DNA from: Rhabditoides inermis
Lineage: Eukaryota; Nematoda; Chromadorea; Rhabditida; Rhabditidae
DNA length: 64,000 bases
Direction of reading: 5' to 3'
NCBI GenBank assembly: GCA_963966185.1
Contig: CAWZYM010000187.1
Span: forward strand, 77,001 to 141,000
Shown: positions 25,401 to 37,700 of the stretch, piece after piece
Numbering within the stretch: the stretch's first letter is position 1
Layout: the number at the start of each line of letters is the position of its first letter
The notes under the pieces: generated by a model
Databases searched by the model: none
What the model was told of the DNA's origin: nothing
What the model saw: the letters and a program-made list of their open reading frames with translations, nothing else
Program-made: the position numbers and the translations under genes

Positions 25401-27046
25401 ATCTCTGTATCCAGACATTCAACGCAATTCATCAGCTGCACCGTTGTGGATTCGTTCACAGGTCAGTTGATATCACTTTCAGAAAACACTTTTTACATTC
25501 AGGGACATCAAACCCGGAAACTTTGCGATCGGTGGAAAACAGAATGAGAAAACGGTGTTCATTCTCGACTTTGGAATGGCTTGGCGCAGCGTTGATGTTA
25601 AAGGAAAAGTCAATGTTCGCAAAGGAAATGAACACGGTTTCATTGGATCTCTGCGGTGAGATTAAGTCACTGAAATACATGATTGAGATAAGTTGAGATA
25701 TGCTTCGCGGGCTGCCCACGAAATGAGACGACAGCGACCTTGCGACGACCTCGAATCCTGGCTCTACATGGGTATTGAGGTGCAGTAATCTTCAAACTGA
25801 TGTCAGTCAAACTATTGTTCAAACTAGTTAGTCAGTAGGACAGTTAGAAGGCACTTGGCAGTAGCATTAAAGAAGGCCTCCACGGAAAACAACATTAGGG
25901 GTCATTATTTATAGGGTATCGTGATTTTAACATATCTACAGAAGAACGAGTTTTTTACTCACCAAAATTTGCATAACCAACATTTTTTCGGCAGTACGAA
26001 TACTATTGACCGTCACTTTGGGCGCAAGATTTTGGCGTTTTGCCAGTGCCGCAAGACCGCCCCTAATCAGCTGGGCAGGCGCAACCACAGAGACACGAGT
26101 TTGCCTCCACGAAACGAGTTCGCGCCTTTTTGATGATCGATTCTGTGTTTGGCTGGCACAAGATGAAAGAAGCCGAGCGAGTCACGCACACTTTTCCTCA
26201 CTGCTGTTGATTTCCCGCGCAAAACGAGGGCTGACCCAGTGACAGAGACACGGTAGAAAATAGTGAAATTGGTTTTAACACGAAGACATGCGGCAGACTG
26301 GCACTGGGGCGAGCATTTCGCGCCGGCTGGCACATTCCAAGGAGTCCTTCTTTAATCTGAACTATCGATAAAAGAAATTATAAATGAATACAGCCTACTG
26401 GATACTGAGTTTGCCTACTGAGTGAGGAAGACTCTAGAAGACTAGAAGCGAACACTGTAACTGTAAACGGCTAAGCCAACATTAACTATATTGCATTATC
26501 TAATATGAGTATACTAATCGATATTTAGATGTTCCAAAAGCTACCGTGGAAAGGAAGCATGAATTATGACCAGGTTCTTGAGGAAAAGTACAATCTACTC
26601 CAAGGAAAATGTTAGTAATCACGTTCAATTGACAGACATTGTATTTTGATTACAGACAGGAAATCATTGCTGAAAAATGGTCTCCCTGTCGCGATGCTCG
26701 ACATCATAAAGTTAGTTATCTCACAAAATGAAATGTAATTTGATTCAGGCATATCTATTACATCAACCCGAAGGCATTTCTTGACTACAGTGCAATGATG
26801 CATATCATGATGGGAGCGGAGTGCGATCTCATTGTGAGTCTTTCTCTTCGGTTCTCATAACACTTTTCTAGATTGATCTCGACTGGATCAACTCTGCGAA
26901 GTTACATGACAGGGAGCAATACGAGGTGAGACAAGTTTTTAATGAACATAACCCTCTTTTGTCTATTAAAGTCCCTTGCCACGCGTGCTACTTCGAGGGA
27001 CAAGAAGGCGATTCTCGCCAGTTTCAAGCCTCTCAGCCGCATCTAA
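16500..27046 (+). CDS. Copy C: five-span receptor with PTP and CK1-like kinase domains, divergent ectodomain
   Basis: Same exon plan as copy B, starting MTRPVWR at 16500 and ending at TAA 27044-27046. The PTP block is 22896-23909 with HCTDGLGRS; the kinase block runs from 24214 to the stop with all catalytic motifs. The first intron is long and shares a roughly 1-kb insert with copy D. The membrane spans are kept, but exons coding for the extracellular loops (for example 19747-19789, 19833-20070, 22098-22259 and 22300-22446) differ clearly from B and D in residues and partly in length. The catalytic exons are nearly identical to theirs. There is a 3-nt in-frame loss near 25318 in the kinase exon. 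Intron 15 holds a unique insert of about 1 kb (20600-21630). No stop or frameshift was seen in the exons read, so this copy looks functional. Confidence 0.78.
16952..17940. repeat. About 1-kb insert in intron 1 of copy C
   Basis: Relative to copy B (break near 6715-6725), copies C and D contain about 985 extra bp here. No gene was recognised. Short open frames lack supporting features. Confidence 0.45.
20600..21250. repeat. Unique insert in intron 15 of copy C, GC-rich part
   Basis: The intron that is about 40 bp in B and D is over 1 kb here. The insert starts GGGGCGGCGCGCAGCGGCGCCC. A central stretch (about 20875-21060) carries several CCGCCC boxes and two ATTGG (inverted CCAAT) motifs within about 130 bp, a promoter-like composition unlike the surroundings. 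No coding region was supported. Confidence 0.45.
21251..21630. mobile_element. Foldback element with about 121-bp inverted arms, intron 15 of copy C
   Basis: Left arm 21251-21371 and right arm 21510-21630 are near-perfect reverse complements (starts CATTCTCTTTCGAAAAGTAC, ends GTACTTTTCGAAAGAGAATG). They enclose a 138-bp spacer with no coding content. This is a foldback or long-TIR MITE. Confidence 0.7.
24650..25175. mobile_element. TIR element (CAGTGGCGACTTATTT ends) in intron 32 of copy C
   Basis: Same element and position as in copy B, almost identical in sequence and length (526 bp). Confidence 0.65.
25871..26351. mobile_element. 481-bp element with TTAA target duplication, intron 36 of copy C
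   Basis: Same length, ends and position as the copy B element, flanked by TTAA at 25867-25870 and 26352-26355. Confidence 0.65.
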
Positions 27047-27191
27047 CTACTGAAGACACTCACTTCATCTTACAACTTATATTACTCACCTTTACTGTGC
27101 GTAAAAATGTTTCACTCTTTAAACGGTATGATATAACAAAGCTATGTTTTTATAGTTATGAGTAAACACAAACTGTGATTGTAAAAAGATG

Positions 27192-27197
27192 AATAAA
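27192..27197 (+). terminator. AATAAA poly(A) signal, copy C
   Basis: AATAAA in the shared 3'UTR context, about 145 bp after the stop codon. Confidence 0.6.
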
Positions 27198-28230
27198 GAG
27201 TTTTGTGTACGCATTTTGTTTTTTTTACGGTTGTAGCAGTCGGTCTGAAGTTTGCTGCCACTTTTGATTGTGCCCACGATCACTTCGCGTTACAACTGCG
27301 CCGGGTACAACAGTACAGCATACTCGTACGAGGAGCCGTCACAACTACATACGTTACAACTACATACTTACGTCGGGTACAGCATTAGGGATTAGGGACC
27401 ACAATGAGATTTTCAGATGGTTGGATATGGTATAGCAATTAGTTCTCAGAGGTAATTCATTTGTTGATTTCAAAAATGAATTACCTTAAAGAAAAATTCA
27501 TAAGTTGATTTCAAAAATATATATTTTGCATATTGTTCATCGTTCACAATGCGCTCTAATTCCGTGCGGCGCGCGCACCCGAACGCGCGCTCACATACAG
27601 TGGCGGCCAAAAATGTATCAAAAATGTATCAAACAACAATAACAATAACAACAAACAACAACAATGAGAAAGCGATATTTGACGTACCATGAACTCTGTC
27701 GAGTCTCCGTCGGGGACCATCTTGCTGACTGCCTTGTCGACGGTCTTCTGGTTCTTCTGCAGCTCTGTAGCACCGCAGTGCTACTGTATTAAGATCAAGA
27801 ACAGCAATTAAGCCACCCATTTATTACAGCAGTGCAACGACAACATTTTTGTAGTCCGTTTCCTCGTTACTGCGCGGTCAAGTGTGCACATCTGGCGGGC
27901 AATACGCGCGTCGCTAAAGCCCCGCCCACTGCTCTTCAAACCTGCAATAGATTCTTATTATTTTGGTGTGGTTGTTTTTCCTTGCAGTGGATTGAGTGTA
28001 CTGAGTGTATTGAGTGTATTGAGTGTATTTAGTGTTACTGTGTAGTATCTCACGCGGGAATGGCACCCGGTCCCACCCCACAACTCGCAAACTCTCGACG
28101 CTAGTTTGTAAGCAGTCCCTATAGAGAGTCGGAGCCAAAAATCCAGCCGCAGAACTCTGACCGGAAGTGACGTATGGCTCGCGAAAGTTTTGATACCGCG
28201 CATGACATCTTCTGTTTTCGAACTGTAGCC
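27198..28230. other. Intergenic DNA between copies C and D
   Basis: No gene supported. It contains a Tc1/mariner-like end TACAGTGGCGGCC at 27596-27608, an ACAACAATAACA-rich stretch near 27630, and a 10-bp minisatellite TGAGTGTATT about four times near 27990-28035. On the minus strand, about 27690-27770, there is a short exon-like frame (ELQKNQKTVDKAVSKM) ending at a GTACGT donor. Confidence 0.4.
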
Positions 28231-28312
28231 ACAGGCTCGGTGGCCGAGTGGATAGCGAGTTCACTTATCCAGAAAAGAGTCTCTGGTTCGAGTCCGTCTG
28301 CCGGTACTATTT
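28231..28312 (+). pseudogene. tRNA-like RNA polymerase III remnant
   Basis: Has an A box (TGGCCGAGTGG), a B box (GGTTCGAGTCC) and a T run (TTTTTT) shortly after, as in Ser/Leu-class tRNAs. However the acceptor and T stems do not pair properly, so it is a tRNA pseudogene or SINE head rather than a working tRNA. Confidence 0.35.
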
Positions 28313-28506
28313 TTTGCAAATTTCTTACGTCTATTCGAGTCGCGCGAAAACACACACTATACGTACCGAAATGATTTTATGCTTCCCCAATCGTTATCAC
28401 AATTTTGAGACTATAAGTCTTTCGTTAGATGGTTGACTGCAATTTCAACTATTTCTGTAGCATACATACTTTTGAAAGATAATGAAACATTGCAACAAGT
28501 GTGGAC

Positions 28507-28715
28507 CTCATATCTCTGTCATGTGCCGGCAAAGGGCCGATAATCGGGAAGGGGGAACCGAAACAGCCGGTGTAATGAAAAAAAAACGTTTTCTGTCGTG
28601 TTCATTTTATAACGATTAATCGTGATTTTTCGGAAAGTGTGTAGATTGATGTTGTTTACTGTTCATTCATCATCTCATCTCGTCTTTTCTCCTCCCCCAC
28701 CGTCATTTCTCGGCC
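28507..28715 (+). promoter_or_regulatory. Conserved upstream region of copy D
   Basis: Counterpart of the regions before copies B and C. Similarity begins near CATATCTCTGTCATGTGCCGG and runs to the ATG. Sequence further upstream is unrelated, so this stretch marks the 5' edge of the conserved promoter block. Confidence 0.5.
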
Positions 28716-31700
28716 ATGCCTCGTCCCGTGTGGAGGTGTGTTCATTTCCCGCTCTCTCCCTCCCCCTCCCGGTCTGTCCTGTGTCTCTCGCTCATCGGTG
28801 TGTGTCTTCCTTCCAGGCTTCTGCTCCTTCTCCTCATGTGTCGATCGATTTTCGGCGAAGGACTGACTTCCAAAACCGCAGCCATCAAAAGCCTGTCAAC
28901 TGCTAGTAAGTGCTCAAAACTGTTATGTTATAGTTGATGAAACTATGTTTGATAGTGGTAGAATTCCCGATGCCGATGCTCTGTTCGAGACACAACGTAT
29001 TCAGTGGCCAGGGTTTCAACGCATCCACTCTATCGCACTAACCGAGAGTAATGTCGATAGTCAATACAATCTAAGACTCTGTCGTGTTTTCGGCTGACAA
29101 CAATTGGTACGGCCATCTTTGTTACTTTCTATGAGTATTGCGATTATAACTCCGCTTCACTACGACAGAATCCCGTTTTCTTGTCTGTTGCACATCATGG
29201 AACACGATTAGGGGCGGGGCTTCATGCTGACGGATGACCAATGGGGCCCCACACAGTACACGTTAGAAGGGCAAGGCATTGCAACAGATCAAAGGACCTT
29301 ACAATGGGGGCAGCTACTAGATTAGCAACAAGACACAAGATAAAAAGACTTGAACGTTGATCGACTAGATGGGAGATGGAGGCTGGGGTACACGTCGAGG
29401 GTGTCGTGGCTTCGATGGTGCCTGCGACTCTTCTGTAGTGGGCGAGGACGATGCGGGGACGCGCGGTGGTCTGATATGCGCACTACGGCCAACTCTTAAT
29501 GACTAGTCTCGCTCCAACCTGAAAATAATCTACTATACCCGCTTATTTCTTCATCAAGACAGTGTTGGTAGTGCCGAGATATTGCAGGTAACTCGGTTTC
29601 ATTGTGCTCCTCTCACCAGTCTAATCGTGCGATTTTTCTAGTTTTATGTTCAGTTCAAAGAGTTGCTTACACCAGTGGTATGCGTTCGTTGGGTCAATGC
29701 GCCATGCTTACTCAAGGAATTGTGTTAGAAATGGAACACGCCCTGGTCGTAGCGCTTTCCCTAGGTAATTCGCCGCCACCGCCACCACAAAATAGTTTTC
29801 GTCTAGAACGTAATTTGATAGTCAATGCAAGACTAATAACTATTCCGCGATTTGACTGATATGCAATCATCATGGGCTCTGCCAAAGTATTTTCTCTGTG
29901 ACGTCAACAAGAGAGATGACTGCTAGCAAGCGCTTACATCGACAGCTTCTCTCCCTCTACCGGTGGGTGGGTGGATATTCTCCGTCTTCACAAATGGGCT
30001 GGGTGGGAGGGAACACAAGCCTAGAAAATGAGGCTTCATTTTCGTCGTTCTTTTTCGACCCCTCTTCGGTGTATGACCGCGTCGCTCAGCGCGACATAAC
30101 ACCATGTTGTACCATCCAAGAAAACATAAATAAATGCAATACTTAACAACATAAATAAAAGAGAAACAGAAGTTAGTTCCAAAATATTTTAGAAAGCATC
30201 TATTTATCCGCGTGTGAGCGTACCCAGTGCGGGAAGGTAACCGTTTTCGAACGACTATCGGATAATATCGGTCGATTATCGATTGATTCTAGTCGTTGAC
30301 AGTTTGCCTGCTGGTGTGGTAGTGTAGCGGAATGATAACGGAGAAATGCTGGTTCTCGATCTGGTACCATTACGGTAGTGGTGCACACACCGGTGTCAGG
30401 TTTCTGGTGCACAAAGATCACGTGCATCGCAATCCATTTCCGACCAAATGTGTTTTCTCGACATGCTAATGATTGACTACGCACTATATGCATGTCCTCG
30501 CTTTTGGTGCATGATATGCAGATTTGTTCGATCTCATTATTGAGACATGAAAGATAGAAAAAAACACGTTCTTAGAGACCAAAAAAGATATAAGTAATTG
30601 CGGGTGATTCCAATTCACAACTCGAATCCATTACGGACAGAAGTGTTGTAGCTTTATTGATGAGAGAGGAATGCGAACGGAGATTTATCGGCGGAATGGT
30701 GCAAGGGATATATAAGCGAGGGAGGTCGAACTCCCGAGATTACAACTTCGTTTTTTTTCATTGTCACTCGGACATTATAGTTGCTCTCCGATCTTTGAGA
30801 AAGCGAACACAGAAGATTGTGCACAGTTATGTGTTGACAACTACCATAACGTGGTAAACATCGAGCATTTGTGGGTATGTAAAAATCGAAAAAAAATCGA
30901 GCATTTGTGGGTATGTCCCACTGAGTCTATAACTAAATAACCCTTGATAACAAGTGTCCGTTTTTGGGGAAATCTTTCAAGGCTCAATAACATGTGTTGT
31001 TGTTTTTAGAATGTCGAGCTTCCTACAACGTTCTTCCGGTGTCTGACCTCCGGAAGAGTACGGAGTGGCAGGATAGACTGATGGCAGCGGCGGCAGACTC
31101 CATCGCCTCACACAATGTCGAGACGCCATCCGAACAGACGCTGAGAGGAGTGATACAGGTAGAAAGCAAACCGCAATTGTTCATTCATATGATTCATTCA
31201 ATATAGTACTTGTTCAATGTGAATAACAAAACGTCATTCGATGTATTGATTCGTGAAATGGAAGAAAAGGCCCCGGTAAGAACACAAAAAACGTCAACGT
31301 CACAATACAATTTTACAGAACTCGTCAGTACCATCTGCCTTATTTGGTGTACTGTCGTGTCTTAGTGCAGTCGGAGTGCTTTCATATTTGATATACATCA
31401 CAAAAAAGAAACCAGCTGTGCAGGTTGATTCATTCGTATGAATAAAACGTCGTTGCTTTACAGAAATCAAAGACGGTCATGTATCCTTCAAGCAAGACTA
31501 CGATTGTTATTCCATCGCTTGCGAAAGACCGATCATTGGAAATATTCATTCTGAAGGTCAACAAATGTAATTATGCTTTTATACACTTTATCTTCAGATA
31601 TCAATTTGTTTGTTCTCGATGCTCATTCTCGCTTGTATCATTTTATCTATTTTGTGTGTCAGTGCCTTCTTTCACACTCATAACAAAATATCCAACGACT

Positions 31701-34700
31701 TCTCCAGAAACATCAACATCCAACTCAAATGTTTTTTTTCTATTTTAATTGTGAATACTAATCTATTTAGACGTTTATAATGAACTGTTCGAATTCATGT
31801 GTGCTATTCGAAGTTCTGTAGAGAATCCTAAAGCGAACAAAATCGCTGCTCTTAAAACAGTTTTCCGCTCACAGGTATTTCTTGAAATATTGTTTAAACA
31901 TTCATGATACGTTCAAGGTTAATGAAATAAATGAGAAAGTACTAAATAATGGTCATCCAAAAGAAATTGCGGTAAGTAACTTAATTTGAGTATTAGAATT
32001 AAAAAAAGGTTAATTTTTTAGAACAATCTTATGGCTCATTTTTTAAAAGTGAACTTGAACATACTATTTCCGATCTTGAATTATTCAAAAGTTGTTTCTG
32101 AAATTGAAAACCTCTTAATATCTATTTTAGGAAAACATTATAGCGTTGAGTTTGGAATCGAGTCTTACTACTAAGGCTGTGGAATCCATCAACAGGACGT
32201 ATGATTTCTTCCATTTATTCAAACAGTTTTTCCAAAACGATGAGGTTTGTCACTCAAAAATGATTGATGATGAAGTTCTTTTAGAAAAGTGTCTACAATA
32301 TTCACAACGTTTTGAACAATAACTCTACCATATACACTAAGAAAATACAACATATCAAGTTCGAACGACCGAATACTATGTTTTCGTCTCCGGTAAACAT
32401 AAATCAGATTTTTTTCATATCTCTCGTTTTAAGATCTACAATGAATTATATACTGTTGACAAAGAAAAAAATGAAATAAGCGAAAAAGCCGTAGAGGTGA
32501 ATACATCTCGATATAATCGTTTCTTGTTATTTTCAGTACATAATAACAAATGACGATGTCGGTAAAATGATCCAAGGATTTGCAATATTCATTTCACTAA
32601 GCTGTTTATTGGTGATAATATTCTACTTCGTTCCCAGTAAGATAAAATATTTAAACAGTTTAATCATTCGCTATTCAGTTAATCCAAAGTTTATTATGAT
32701 CGGATCTACCGTATTCTTTCTGCTTATGATCATACCTTCTGTTTGCATGATGTAAGTTATGAAACTTGGAACATTTTTCAAACAGTTCAGGATTGTTACC
32801 AACTTTGCCAATGTTCGCCAAATGAACTGCAATTTCTTTATGGAAAACAAAATTGATGTCTGGAAAATTGCTGGAAACATGAACGAAACATTTCTGCATC
32901 GCAACGCTTTGTGTGTGAAATTCCACGTATACAACATACAAACACTGAACAAAATATTTTTTTTCAGAAATGTACAGCATTGCTATGACGAGAATGGGCA
33001 TGTTTTCTTTGAGAAATACGCAGATCGTTCTTTACAAGGTATAGACTCACTCAGTTAGAGAACACTGAAAAGAGCGTAAATGTCGGGAACTCGTACATTA
33101 GTATTCCAAATATCAGTTTCATCTTCCATTAGAGTGATCCGTTACAAATGCAGATTTGTACACGCTTCCTAGCGTCAAACAACTAACAAACAGGAACATA
33201 CACTCGCCTCTATGTATGCCTTTTAGCTATTGCCATTTTAACCGTATACGCTCTGACCGTCTGTACACTGTTCCTTTTACTTCCGGGCACGACTTATGCC
33301 CCGGGCAGACTTTTTCGCAAAAAAACGTGCGAAAACTGCAATGCTTTAGCATGCATTATCGACTTGCAAATCGCAGTGCGAATCGCTAAAAAGCTTTCGG
33401 CAATGAATTGCGAAAATAGGTGACATATTTTTTTCGCGCGAAAATGTTCGCGAACTCCGTTTTCGCTGCGAAAGGAGAGATACCAGAGATTCGCTTTTTT
33501 TCGCGAATCCATGTACGAAAATTGACTTTTCTGTATATTTTCATTCTTTATAAATGAAAGTTGCGCGATTATGCATATGTAGTTTCGCGAATCTTTCAAG
33601 TTAAAAGTTTTGCGATTTTTTTGCATTTCGCTCGCAAAAAGTCTGCCGGAGGCCTTGGCTATTGACGTTCTGACGTTCGAGGCGCGATAATTTCGCAAGC
33701 GCGATTTCCCGAAGTTCTTCTTTAAATATACGAGAGCATACTCGATTTTTCCTACCAGCTTTTCCTACCCGCTACCCTTTGCCGACGACACAAGTGCGAA
33801 AGTGCTAAAGAGCACGAAAAGATAAGAGACCGCGGATTGGCGGGAATTAGAATGTATGCGTTTACAGCGTTCTGCAGATATTTCTGATCACAGCGGCACG
33901 TAGAAATTTCCTTCAACATGTGTTTGAATAACCGTTTCGTGACGCATGAACGATAAACAAATCATCAGAAATAGGCTTTTTTATCTTTGAATGAAGTAAA
34001 TGTACGTTTTGAGGAATTCGTTATGAACTGTCCAGAACGCGTGAGAATATACAAACAATGTCAGCTCAATACGTGTCCGATATTCTCGACAGGGTTATGG
34101 TATGACACTAACAATTGTTCAAAATAAGTTATTCAAAAAAATCTAGGATTTGAAAGAAAAGTACATGCAATTTAATGAAAAAGTCAATTCGACTCAAAGG
34201 AAATGCGACGGTGTTATCGAGCCATCTATTGAATGTTTTGCAAACGATCCTGACGGAAAAGTTATGTACAATTTGGAGCAATCCAACTTGGCAATCAAAC
34301 AATTTCTGGTTTGCTAGGCTTTCCTTGTACTTTCTTCAAATCTAGTTTTTAGAACAACTGGAACTGTGAGACACAGAATTTAAGTTGCAAGAATTTGACG
34401 GCGTTTGAGGACCTTATCAATCATTTGAAATACACAATCAAAAAACCTGGAGTTTATGAACTGTTCACAAAAATTGAAAACAGTACAGAAAATATCAAGG
34501 TAAAAAGAGTACTCATATGATTTCAATTCGAATGTGTTTCAGACTAGTCTTATGAGTGCTCTGCCAAAGAATTGTCAGATGAGTCTCATTTATTCCAACA
34601 TTGTAACTCGAGCCTGCAACCAAATCAAGCCATTCTACTTGGCTATCAGTACAATGTGTAAGCATTACGCTTTGAAAGAACAAAAATGATAAGACAACAT

Positions 34701-37700
34701 TTAGACATAGACACTGCATGTCTCTGGTTGTTTGGTATTGTGTTCTTCCTGATTAGCCGACTTCGAACGATAGACCCAATCAGAATCAAGTTCCTTCAAG
34801 GATTTAAAGTTCAAGTTTCAATGATTAATCATTTTTGTGATGTGATTTTTACAGCTTCAGCGTGATCTGAAAGTCGAAAATCAAATGAAATTTGGAAATA
34901 GCGTCGGAATATCTCTTGTATGTTTTGATATAAATTATATGAAAAACACGGTGTTTTAGGATTGCGTTGGAGTAGATCCAAGGAAAGTGTACAAGAACTT
35001 CATGAAAACTATGAATCAAAAATCGAAAATGAGTGGTGTGAATGAAACGGAAATGGAATCCGTGGATTCAACTGTTGTTGATTTGGGGTGGCCGGGAGAA
35101 GCCAACTACTTTGATGGAAATTGGGTTGTTCCAATGGGGAATGCACATAAGTATGTTATCAAAATACAATCATGAAAGATAATTTCTGCATAGATACATT
35201 GTAACCTCTGCTCCGACCGCTGACACTGCCATTGACTTCTGGCATGTGGTATTTCGATACAACTGCAAGGCAATTGTCATGCTATGCGATTTTCTTGAAA
35301 TGGAGAAAGGAAAGTCTGTCGAAAAGTGTTTCGAGTATTGGAACCAGAAGACACCGCGAGTGTTCGAAAACAAGTTCGCAAAGTACACGGTATGATTGAC
35401 CTATTCGAGAGATTGCATCGGGACCTTTAGATCAAATGCAAGTCCAAGAAAAAGGCTGCCGTCAAAAATCTTAATCACATGGTTTTCACTGTGTCAAAGT
35501 ATGTTTATAACAATAATGAACCATACTGCTATGTTATTTAGTGGGTACGTGAAGAAAAGGGTGGAATTGCTACAATACACTGGATGGCAAGACTGTCTTG
35601 CTCCTGAAAACCCGGAAGAGTTGGCACATGTGATGAAGACGATATACGAAAAGATTGGATTCACGGACGAGCCAGTGGTCGTCCACTGCAATGACGGACT
35701 CGGAAGGAGCGCCGCTTTCGTCGGTACTAGAAATCTATACAGTATCATGCGTATCCATAACTTTCAGGTATGGATGTGCTAATGGGAATTGTTGACTCTG
35801 ATCCTAATCCTCAACCATTCAATCTCATCAAGGTAGTTTTAATCACGCTTTCTCTTTGACTTTTCTTCAGTCGATGCGTTTGTTCCGACCGAACAGTTAC
35901 ACAGACAAATGGCAGTATCACTTCACTTACATATGCTTCTTCCAGTTTCACATCATGGTAAGGGTTTTTGATGGTTTCTCAATCATTTTTTTTATCAGAA
36001 TTACACGTATGGCGAAGCTTCGAAGATCTACAACTATCTGAATGATCGCAAGGATTCGTTTGTCGATAAAATGAAGGCAGTTTCTGTTTCGGAAGACTAC
36101 GCTGGACTTCGAAAGAGACGGCTAGAATACGCGATGAACTACGTGGATTTCCAAATAGCTATACTGAATATGGGCAAGAAGAATGAGGAAGTAGTATCAG
36201 AAAAAGATAGAGTGCGTGTGTTCATTATGTATCATCTAAAGTGTGAAAAATAACAAATGTTTAGAAACTGACTGGAACGTATCTGAAGGGTTTCAATGAT
36301 GAATATCTTCTTGGAAAACGGTTGGGAGCAGGAACCTACGGAGAGGTCTATGAAGCAATCAAAGAAAAAGAAGGATTAAAAGGGAATGAGAAATCGACAA
36401 TAGGCACACGCAAACAAATCGAAGAAAAATACGCAATCAAGACGGAGAAAAGTGGAGCTTCCGCATCGCTCATCGTAGTTTTTAGATTACGTATTTTCCT
36501 TGATCGTATCATTTAGACTGAGATTTTGGTACTCATGGATGTCTCGGCTAACGCTCTCGAAAACCGAAACCAAATCGTTCAGCTCGTTGACAAAGGTAGA
36601 ATGGCTGCGGAGGAATAGATATACAATCGCTGTCTGCGCTCTCTATTAGTCGTCTCTTCCGAAATCTTGCGCTTGACTATCACTTCAATTCTCAAAGGCA
36701 CAGTGGCGACTTATTTCTGCTATGTACGACCTGTCAAAGCTCCTCATTTTCACACGAACAAAACATTTGCCAGTGACAGGAAACGAACTCATGAACATTA
36801 GGGTCACAACGCAGCGAACATTAACTGATCCAAGAAGCAAGTGACAGTCCGTTGTTCATTTTCGGTTACGTCTCCGACTTATATTTTTTTCCAGTGAAGT
36901 GTTAGCGGGAAATTCAAATTTTGAGCTGCATTCATGGCAGTTGTAGAATCGAAAATAACGCAGAATTGTCGTTCTTTCGCAAAAAAAACTGCAAATGCGT
37001 TAGGTTAATATAATACTCCGAGTCGAAAATAAGTCGCCACTGTTCCTTTAAGTCACTTAAGTGTCTTAAAACTGTACGCGCAAACTCTTTTTAACTTGAA
37101 CTCACTTTTTAGGTCATACTCCGAGCTTTGATTTTTTGGTTATGAATCTGGTCGGAAAATCTCTGACCACTGTTCAACAGCATGTATCGAAGAAACTGAA
37201 GTGAGTAGACAACTACGGTCAAAACAATTAGGAATCACAATTGCAATATTTCAGTTCGTTCTCTGCGATGTATCTCTGTATCCAGACATTCAACGCAATT
37301 CATCAGCTGCACCGTTGTGGATTCGTTCACAGGTCAGTTGATATCACTTTCAAAAAACACTTTTTACATTCAGGGACATTAAACCCGGAAACTTTGCGAT
37401 CGGTGGAAAACAGAATGAGAAAACGGTGTTCATTCTCGACTTTGGAATGGCTTGGCGCAGCGTTGATGTTAAAGGAAAAGTCAATGTTCGCAAAGGAAAT
37501 GAACACGGTTTCATTGGATCTCTGCGGTAAGATTAAGTCACTGAAATACATGATTGAGATATGTTGAGATATGCTTCGCGGGCTGCCCACGAAATGAGAC
37601 GACAGCGACCTTGCGACGACCTCGAATCCTGGCTCTACATGAGTATTGAGGTGCAGTAATCTTCAAACTGATGTCAGTCAAACTAATCGAGTGTTCTGAC

